Positions 21,486 to 26,685 of a DNA stretch of 26,685 bases are shown one piece after another (the first letter of the stretch is position 1; the number at the start of each line of letters is the position of its first letter). This DNA comes from JALRLA01 sp046047755 (GTDB lineage Bacteria > Bacteroidota > Bacteroidia > NS11-12g > UBA955): positions 1 through 26,685 of the forward strand of contig JBJOHK010000151.1 in the NCBI GenBank assembly GCA_046047755.1. The letters run 5' to 3'. The notes under the pieces were generated by a model. It was not told the DNA's origin. It did not search any database and saw nothing but the letters and a program-made list of their open reading frames with translations. The position numbers were made by a program, and so were the translations under genes.

Positions 21486-22136
21486 ATGCCGAGAGAGCGC
21501 TTGATGGCGCATGGAAGACGGGCTTTGAGCGATCAGGAACTCTTGACTTTGCTCTTGGGTTCTGGCAATAGATGCAAATCGGGAAGCCAATTGGCTTCTG
21601 AAATTCTCAATTCATGTGGAAACAATCTGGACGAACTGGCCAAACTCAGTGTGGAGGCCTTGTGTGCCATACCGGGATTGGGTCAGGCCAAGGCTATGGG
21701 TTTGGCAGCTGCTTTCGAATTGGGGCTTCGTCGTCAGGTACCCGTGGCTTTGAAACCCAGCATTCGTTCTTCGGCTGATGCCTATCGAATCATGCGTCCA
21801 CACTTGGTTGATCTCCACGCAGAGGCCTTTTTGGTTCTTTACATGAACCGAAGGCACGCAGTCATTCGTTTAGAGACACTGAGCACGGGGGGTATCAGTA
21901 GCACCGTTGTGGATGTTCGACTTTTATTGAAGCGTGCGTTAGAGTTGGGAGCAACTGCATTGATTGTCGGTCATAATCATCCGTCGGGGAACTTGAACCC
22001 CAGCCCTCAAGATCGAAGTTTGACCGAGCAATTGAAGAAGGCCTCGCGATTTTTGGACTTGGAATTGCTCGATCACCTGGTTGTCACAGAGGCCGGGTAT
22101 ACCAGCTTTTCAGATGAGGGGCTTTTGGAACATTGA
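21486..22136 (+). CDS. radC: RadC-family JAB/MPN-domain protein, N-terminally short
   Basis: RadC-like proteins carry a helix-hairpin-helix region and a JAMM metalloprotease-like domain; their true role is unsettled despite the old DNA-repair name. Here ALSDQELLTLLLGSG (13-27) opens the fold, CAIPGLGQAKA (60-70) is the HhH part, and the JAMM motif is His163, His165, Ser173 and Asp176 in GHNHPSGNLNPSPQD. The ATG at 21486 follows a strong Shine-Dalgarno and gives 216 residues, with the protein starting directly at PRERL and lacking about ten residues usually found before that motif. A TTG one codon earlier is possible. The gene diverges from recA and its stop is 56 nt before the likely gcvP start. 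Confidence 0.9.
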   Translation: MPRERLMAHGRRALSDQELLTLLLGSGNRCKSGSQLASEILNSCGNNLDELAKLSVEALCAIPGLGQAKAMGLAAAFELGLRRQVPVALKPSIRSSADAYRIMRPHLVDLHAEAFLVLYMNRRHAVIRLETLSTGGISSTVVDVRLLLKRALELGATALIVGHNHPSGNLNPSPQDRSLTEQLKKASRFLDLELLDHLVVTEAGYTSFSDEGLLEH

Positions 22137-22175
22137 AGTCCAACAGAATGCACAAAAAATTCGCGGTAAAGGCTG

Positions 22176-22183
22176 TAAATTCG
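22176..22183 (+). promoter_or_regulatory. Possible -7 box for gcvP
   Basis: TAAATTCG differs from TAnnTTTG at one position and ends 9 nt before the ATG at 22193. It supports that start over the TTG at 22133 and the ATG at 22148. One mismatch and no -33 element make this tentative. Confidence 0.35.
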
Positions 22184-22192
22184 AACCTCGAT

Positions 22193-25063
22193 ATGCAATA
22201 CAGCGCCCGCTACTCAAAGCCTTTCGTAGAGCGCCACAACGGCTCACACGGAGAGGACCTTCAGGCCATGTTGGAAACGGTTGGAGTTTCCAGTTTGGAC
22301 GAGTTGATCAGCAAGACCATTCCTGCCAACATTCGCTTGCCGAAAGAGTTGAGCATTGGGGAGGCCTTGACCGAGAGTGAGTTCCTTGCCATGCTCAAAG
22401 GCAAAGCGGCGAAGAACAAGTTGTTCAAGCACCATATTGGTATGGGTTATTACGATACCTTGACCCCCGGTGTGATATTGCGCAACATTATGGAAAATCC
22501 AGGTTGGTACACGGCTTATACGCCTTACCAAGCTGAGATTGCCCAAGGTCGTTTGGAAGCCTTGTTGAATTACCAGACCATGGTCATTGATCTAAGCGGT
22601 ATGGAAATCGCCAATGCTTCATTATTGGACGAAGGAACGGCAGCTGCTGAAGCCATGAACATGTTCCGAGCCGCTGATAAAAAAGGCGTAGCTCATCGCT
22701 TCTTCGTCGATCAGCATACCTTCCCTCAAACCCTAGACGTGTTGATTACCCGGGCCGAACCTGTTGGCGTTGAGATTGTGACCGGCGATTTCGCTACGGC
22801 CAATTTGGACGATTCTTATTTCGGAGCCCTGATTCAATACCCCAATAGCAACGGAAGCATCGAAGATGTGCGCGCCTTTGTAAACGACTGCAAGTCTAAA
22901 GGCATAAAAACGGTATTTGCCTCCGATTTGATGGCCTTGACCCTGTTGACCTCTCCTGGTGATTTGGGTGCCGATTGCGTAGTGGGCAATACCCAGCGTT
23001 TCGGTGTACCCATGGGCTTCGGTGGTCCTCATGCCGCCTTCTTCGCCACCAAAGACGAATACAAGCGTCAGATTCCTGGTCGCATCATCGGTGTTTCGAT
23101 CGACAAGCGCGGCGGGCGTGCCTTGCGCATGGCCTTGCAAACGCGCGAGCAGCACATCAAACGCCAAAACGCTACTTCTAATATTTGTACAGCCCAGGTG
23201 TTGTTAAGCATCATGGCCAGTATGTACGGTGTATACCACGGCCCCGACGGATTGAAAAAAATCGCCGGCCGCATTCACGCTCAAACCCGTTTGTTGGAGC
23301 AAGCCTTGACTCAGATGGGTTACACCCAATTGAATGGTCATTACTTTGATACTCTCAAAGTGGCCGCCAATGAGCAAGCGGTTCGCCAAGTGGCGGAAGC
23401 CCATGGCCGCAACTTGCGCTATTTTGGTGATGGCCATGTAGGTGTTTCCATCGACGAGACCTGCACCGAAAAAGACATACAAGTATTGGCTGATATCTTC
23501 GCTGCTGCGAAAAACAGCTCTGCCTCAGAGGTGTATGCCGGAGGCGATAGCGTATCGGTGAATTGGCCCGATTGGGCTCAGCGCCAAAGCAATTTCATGT
23601 TGCATCCCGTATTCAACTCTTACCACATTGAACACGACATGTTGCGTTACATCAAGTCTTTGGAAGCGAAAGATTTGAGCTTGTGCCACAGCATGATTTC
23701 GTTGGGTTCTTGTACCATGAAGTTGAACGCCACTACCGAAATGGTTCCCGTTACATGGCCTGAATTCAACTCTCAGCACCCCTTCGTACCTGTTGACCAA
23801 GTAGAAGGGTACTTGGAGATGATTGAAGAACTGAACCAAGATTTGTCGGAAATCACCGGTTTTGACCGTATGAGCATGCAGCCCAACTCTGGGGCTCAAG
23901 GTGAATATGCCGGTTTGATGGTCATTCGCGAATACTTCAAAGACCGTGGGGAAGGGCACCGCAATATTGCGTTGATCCCCTCTTCTGCACACGGAACGAA
24001 CCCTGCCTCGGCCGTAATGGCCGGCATGAAAGTAGTCGTTACGGCTTGCGATGAACTAGGAAATATTGACATTGCCGATTTGCGCGCCAAAGCTGAAGAG
24101 CACAAAGACAACTTGGCTTGCTTGATGGTGACTTACCCCTCGACTCACGGGGTATACGAGGCCGGAATTCGCGAGATCACCCAAATCATACACGACAACG
24201 GTGGCCAAGTATACATGGATGGTGCCAACATGAACGCCCAGGTAGGTTTGACTTCACCTGGCATGATTGGGGCAGACGTTTGCCACTTGAACCTGCATAA
24301 GACCTTCTGCATTCCTCACGGTGGGGGTGGACCCGGCATGGGCCCCATCGGTGTCGCCAAGCACTTGACTCCTTATTTGCCCTCTCACGCGGTCATTCCA
24401 ACGGGGGGTGATAAAGCCATGCACGCGGTAAGTGCTGCGCCCTATGGTTCGGCTAGCATTTTGCTCATTTCATACGCCTACATCAAGATGATGGGTGGTG
24501 CCGGTTTGAAAGCCGCTACCGAGATGGCCATTTTGAACGCCAACTACATGAAGGCTCGTTTGGAGAACGAAATTCCCATTTTATACAAAGGTGAAAACGG
24601 ATTCTGTGCCCACGAAATGATCTTGGATACCCGCGTTTTCAAGCAGAGCTGTGGCATTGAAGCCGAAGACTTTGCCAAGCGTTTGATGGATTACAATTTC
24701 CACGCCCCAACCTTGAGTTTCCCTGTGGCCGGTACCTTGATGATCGAACCCACTGAGAGCGAGAGCAAGGCTGAGTTGGATCGCTTCTGCGACGCTATGT
24801 TGAATATTCGCGAGGAAATTCGCGCCATTGAAAATGGTCAAGCTGACGCTCATGACAATGTGTTGAAGTCTGCCCCTCACTGTGCTGATGAAGTCATTTC
24901 AAGCGATTGGAATCACAGTTTCAGCCGTGAGCAAGCCGCCTTCCCCTTGCCCTATGTGAAAGCGAACAAGTTCTGGCCTACGGTGTCTCGTGTGAACAAT
25001 ACGCACGGTGACCGCAACTTGGTTTGCGCTTGCCTACCTTTGGAAGCCTACGCCGAAGCCTAA
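22193..25063 (+). CDS. gcvP: Glycine dehydrogenase (decarboxylating), P protein
   Basis: GcvP is the pyridoxal-phosphate enzyme that decarboxylates glycine and passes the aminomethyl group to the lipoyl arm of H protein. With the ATG at 22193 it has 956 residues, the usual length for the single-chain form. The N-terminal half includes FVERHNGSHGEDLQAMLETVG, HHIGMGYYDTLTP and ENPGWYTAYTPYQAEIAQGRLEALLN (split here as consecutive motifs). The C-terminal half includes SCTMKLN and HLNLHKTF, where Lys703 is the PLP lysine, and HGGGGPGMGPIGV. In-frame starts at 22133 (TTG, overlapping radC) and 22148 (ATG) would add 20 or 15 residues with no family support. gcvT and gcvH are not adjacent. Confidence 0.96.
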   Translation: MQYSARYSKPFVERHNGSHGEDLQAMLETVGVSSLDELISKTIPANIRLPKELSIGEALTESEFLAMLKGKAAKNKLFKHHIGMGYYDTLTPGVILRNIMENPGWYTAYTPYQAEIAQGRLEALLNYQTMVIDLSGMEIANASLLDEGTAAAEAMNMFRAADKKGVAHRFFVDQHTFPQTLDVLITRAEPVGVEIVTGDFATANLDDSYFGALIQYPNSNGSIEDVRAFVNDCKSKGIKTVFASDLMALTLLTSPGDLGADCVVGNTQRFGVPMGFGGPHAAFFATKDEYKRQIPGRIIGVSIDKRGGRALRMALQTREQHIKRQNATSNICTAQVLLSIMASMYGVYHGPDGLKKIAGRIHAQTRLLEQALTQMGYTQLNGHYFDTLKVAANEQAVRQVAEAHGRNLRYFGDGHVGVSIDETCTEKDIQVLADIFAAAKNSSASEVYAGGDSVSVNWPDWAQRQSNFMLHPVFNSYHIEHDMLRYIKSLEAKDLSLCHSMISLGSCTMKLNATTEMVPVTWPEFNSQHPFVPVDQVEGYLEMIEELNQDLSEITGFDRMSMQPNSGAQGEYAGLMVIREYFKDRGEGHRNIALIPSSAHGTNPASAVMAGMKVVVTACDELGNIDIADLRAKAEEHKDNLACLMVTYPSTHGVYEAGIREITQIIHDNGGQVYMDGANMNAQVGLTSPGMIGADVCHLNLHKTFCIPHGGGGPGMGPIGVAKHLTPYLPSHAVIPTGGDKAMHAVSAAPYGSASILLISYAYIKMMGGAGLKAATEMAILNANYMKARLENEIPILYKGENGFCAHEMILDTRVFKQSCGIEAEDFAKRLMDYNFHAPTLSFPVAGTLMIEPTESESKAELDRFCDAMLNIREEIRAIENGQADAHDNVLKSAPHCADEVISSDWNHSFSREQAAFPLPYVKANKFWPTVSRVNNTHGDRNLVCACLPLEAYAEA

Positions 25064-25082
25064 TCTTCGCGTAGCAGCGACC

Positions 25083-26648
25083 ATGCATCGACTGCGCCAT
25101 TTTTCTTGGCCCCTTGGGCTATTGATTCTCTACTATATCTGGGGTCTATTGACGCTAGACAAGTTGGGGGTGCACTACGATGAGCTCACGCAGCGTTATA
25201 TAGGCATTCAAACCAACAAGTACCTCATAGGTACAGGCAGTCGGGCTGAGATTGAGGAACACAAATTCTTTGGCCCTGTCTTCGAATCATTCTGCTATTT
25301 GAGTGAACAGGCTTTGGGCCCTGGAGCCAGCATGCGATCCAAATTGCTGCTTAGGCGCTTTTGGATTTGGTCACTGTTTGTATGGGCCATGGTGGCATTC
25401 TACCGAATCTTGGAGAGGCGCTTCAATCGCTCTGCAGCCTTTTGGGCCGTGGCTTTGGTGGCCCTTTGGCCGCCTTTATGGGCACATGCCCATGTCAACT
25501 CGAAAGATGTGGTTTTTCTATCTCTCCAAGTCTTGGCGGTATCTTCTTTGATTCGCTATCGCGAGGGCTCAGGTTCTCGGACCCTTCATTTTTGGTTATT
25601 TGCTTTGCTCTCTGCCTGGGCGGCGAGCATACGCCTGGTCGGCGTATGCTTGCTGGGGCTGGCGCCCCTGCTGCTGGCCCGCGCAGGTTTCAGGGAGCCA
25701 GGTGGTTCCAGCCAGCGGGCCAGCCGCCGCCCCGCTCTGGCCCTACTCGGTGCATCAGCCCTGCTCTTGATACTCAGTTTCCCCGTACTCTGGTCCACCC
25801 CATGGAACCGCTTGGGTGAGATGCTGGGATATGCCACCCAAAACCCTTGGCCCAACCCCAGTTTGTTCCTAGGACAGCCCTTATACCCTGAATCATTCAC
25901 TCGATGGTATTTACCCATTTGGATGCTTTTTACCTTGCCTCTGGGTTTGCTATTTTTAGCCGCTTGGGGCTCTTATTTAGGCATAAAGGCCATGTTGGGC
26001 CATAAGGGGCTCTCTTTTAGCGATGCCCTCTTTTTAGGCTGGTTTTGTTTGCCTTTTCTTTTGGTCTTGGCCTTGAATCCAGTGCTATATAACAACTGGC
26101 GACACTTCTATTTCTTGGTGATTCCCCTGGCCTATGTGTCTGCCTTTGGAATTCAGGAATGGAAGGCCCGTTTGGGGTCGAAGAAGTTGAATTGGCTGTT
26201 GGGTATTTACACCTTGAATCTAGGTTTATCGGCGCTGATTCAGCCGGGTTTAGCCGCCGTTCGAATGAACGATTTGTACAGCAAAGTAGTGCAGGTTTGG
26301 GTGGGAGAGTCGCAGGCCTACATGACTCAAGACTACTGGGGATTGTGCACCCAAGATGCGCTGAAAAAACTTGATCAGACCGCCCCCCAGAAACAATTAA
26401 AGATTGCGTGTAAGACTGAATTGGTAGAGCTTAGCTCTCATCTTTGGCCCTTAGAGAGGGTGGTTCAAGTTCCGATAGAACGCGCTCGGTATTACTTTGA
26501 TTTCAACCGAGAAGGTTCTTGGAGCTGGCCTGAGTTGGGATACCAGGAAGAAGGATTGGGATTGCTGTTGATGGAGTTTCACAACGGCTCAGAATCAGTA
26601 CTGAGAGTATACGACTTGCAGCAAAAGAGCGAAAAGATTCAGCTCTAA
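25083..26648 (+). CDS. Multi-pass membrane protein, GT39/PMT-like glycosyltransferase candidate
   Basis: The 521-residue product has about ten membrane helices and a soluble C-terminal part (about 415-521). The first loop after helix 1 contains HYDELTQ (Asp33-Glu34), resembling the acidic site of GT-C glycosyltransferases that use lipid-linked sugars. HVNSKDVVF in a later loop resembles a motif seen in PMT/GT39-like proteins. Donor and acceptor are unknown, so this is a fold-level call. The ATG at 25083 is 20 bp after gcvP; an in-frame upstream start at 25008 would lie inside gcvP. The segment coding for about residues 180-220 is markedly GC-rich and contains several inverted repeats. Confidence 0.7.
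   Translation: MHRLRHFSWPLGLLILYYIWGLLTLDKLGVHYDELTQRYIGIQTNKYLIGTGSRAEIEEHKFFGPVFESFCYLSEQALGPGASMRSKLLLRRFWIWSLFVWAMVAFYRILERRFNRSAAFWAVALVALWPPLWAHAHVNSKDVVFLSLQVLAVSSLIRYREGSGSRTLHFWLFALLSAWAASIRLVGVCLLGLAPLLLARAGFREPGGSSQRASRRPALALLGASALLLILSFPVLWSTPWNRLGEMLGYATQNPWPNPSLFLGQPLYPESFTRWYLPIWMLFTLPLGLLFLAAWGSYLGIKAMLGHKGLSFSDALFLGWFCLPFLLVLALNPVLYNNWRHFYFLVIPLAYVSAFGIQEWKARLGSKKLNWLLGIYTLNLGLSALIQPGLAAVRMNDLYSKVVQVWVGESQAYMTQDYWGLCTQDALKKLDQTAPQKQLKIACKTELVELSSHLWPLERVVQVPIERARYYFDFNREGSWSWPELGYQEEGLGLLLMEFHNGSESVLRVYDLQQKSEKIQL
25626..25743. repeat. GC-rich island with nested inverted repeats inside the GT gene
   Basis: Bases 25621-25740 are about 74% GC (89 of 120 counted). The island holds a perfect 10-bp stem with a 5-nt loop (AGCATACGCC, 25626-25635, pairing 25641-25650), a 5-bp stem (25655-25668), a 10-bp inverted pair GCTGGCCCGC (25673-25682) and GCGGGCCAGC (25715-25724), and a third copy of the core, CTGGCCC, at 25737-25743 that could pair instead with 25717-25723. 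The reading frame stays open throughout. Confidence 0.7.
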
Positions 26649-26685
26649 TTCCGGCATAATTCGCCCAATAATGCTGGGTCTGGGC

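Noticed and set aside
22137..22192. Glycine riboswitch ahead of gcvP
   Set aside because: The gap between radC and gcvP is at most 56 nt, too short for a known glycine riboswitch aptamer.
22733..23992. Long minus-strand open frames inside gcvP (144 and 155 codons)
   Set aside because: They are antisense shadows caused by the codon bias of gcvP, with no family resemblance, promoter box or separate context.
25008..25082. Upstream in-frame ATG for the GT-like membrane protein
   Set aside because: It lies inside the end of gcvP and adds 25 residues before a normal signal-anchor start; the ATG at 25083 follows gcvP by 20 bp.
1..26685. Mobile elements, CRISPR arrays, defence islands or integrated phage
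   Set aside because: No transposase, integrase, terminal inverted repeats, regular short repeats with spacers, or defence-type genes were seen; nearly all genes are core or lineage-typical.

Overview
The window looks like a chromosomal segment of a marine or freshwater Bacteroidota, most likely a member of the Flavobacteriales. Four things support this: a secreted protein with a type IX secretion (Por) sorting tail; a cytochrome oxidase operon in the order typical of this phylum (coxB, coxA, ctaA, ctaB, two subunit III genes, subunit IV, SCO1, DUF420, DUF983); a GIN-domain (DUF2807) lipoprotein; and the Bacteroidota sigma factor box TAnnTTTG ahead of almost every transcription unit. GC content is about half. 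There is no phage, transposon, CRISPR array or defence cassette. The content is mostly core metabolism with a few lineage-specific proteins.

Layout. (1) 1-3264: queA (queuosine tRNA modification) converges, across a perfectly palindromic terminator, on a 704-residue secreted LamG protein with six cysteine-paired repeats. (2) 3323-6692: riboflavin genes. ribD diverges across only 30 bp from the overlapping chain ribE-ribBA-ribH, so deaminase/reductase, riboflavin synthase, DHBP synthase/GTP cyclohydrolase II and lumazine synthase are all in one locus. (3) 6693-7052: an RNA region with the ribH terminator, a tRNA-Leu(GAG) gene on the minus strand with its own terminator, and the tRNA promoter. 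(4) 7053-9104: a rhomboid protease coupled to a GIN-domain lipoprotein on the minus strand, with a divergent TPR protein that may have a leaderless mRNA. (5) 9193-11237: an HD phosphohydrolase (SAMHD1/dGTPase-like) overlapping rsmA. (6) 11381-20264: an 11-gene aa3/caa3-type oxidase operon covering the catalytic subunits, heme O and heme A synthesis, copper delivery and three small membrane proteins of less certain role, closed by a second perfectly palindromic bidirectional terminator. (7) 20315-22136: recA diverges from radC, with promoter boxes facing each other in an inverted repeat. (8) 22193-26648: gcvP (glycine cleavage P protein), then a GT-C-type membrane glycosyltransferase candidate that contains a GC-rich island full of inverted repeats.

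How the genes fit together. The oxidase operon is self-contained: CtaB makes heme O, CtaA makes heme A, SCO1 (perhaps with the CxxC protein, DUF420 and DUF983) handles copper or redox assembly, and CoxA/B/C/D form the enzyme. Many gene junctions are 1-, 4- or 8-nt overlaps (ribE/ribBA, ribBA/ribH, HD/rsmA, ctaA/ctaB, the lipoprotein/rhomboid pair), which suggests translational coupling. I do not see an obviously new multi-gene system. The best leads are the unusual heme-ligand position in CtaA, the roughly 100-residue insertion in CoxB, the cysteine-motif proteins at the tail of the oxidase operon, the symmetric recA/radC promoter region, and the structured GC-rich island in the last gene.
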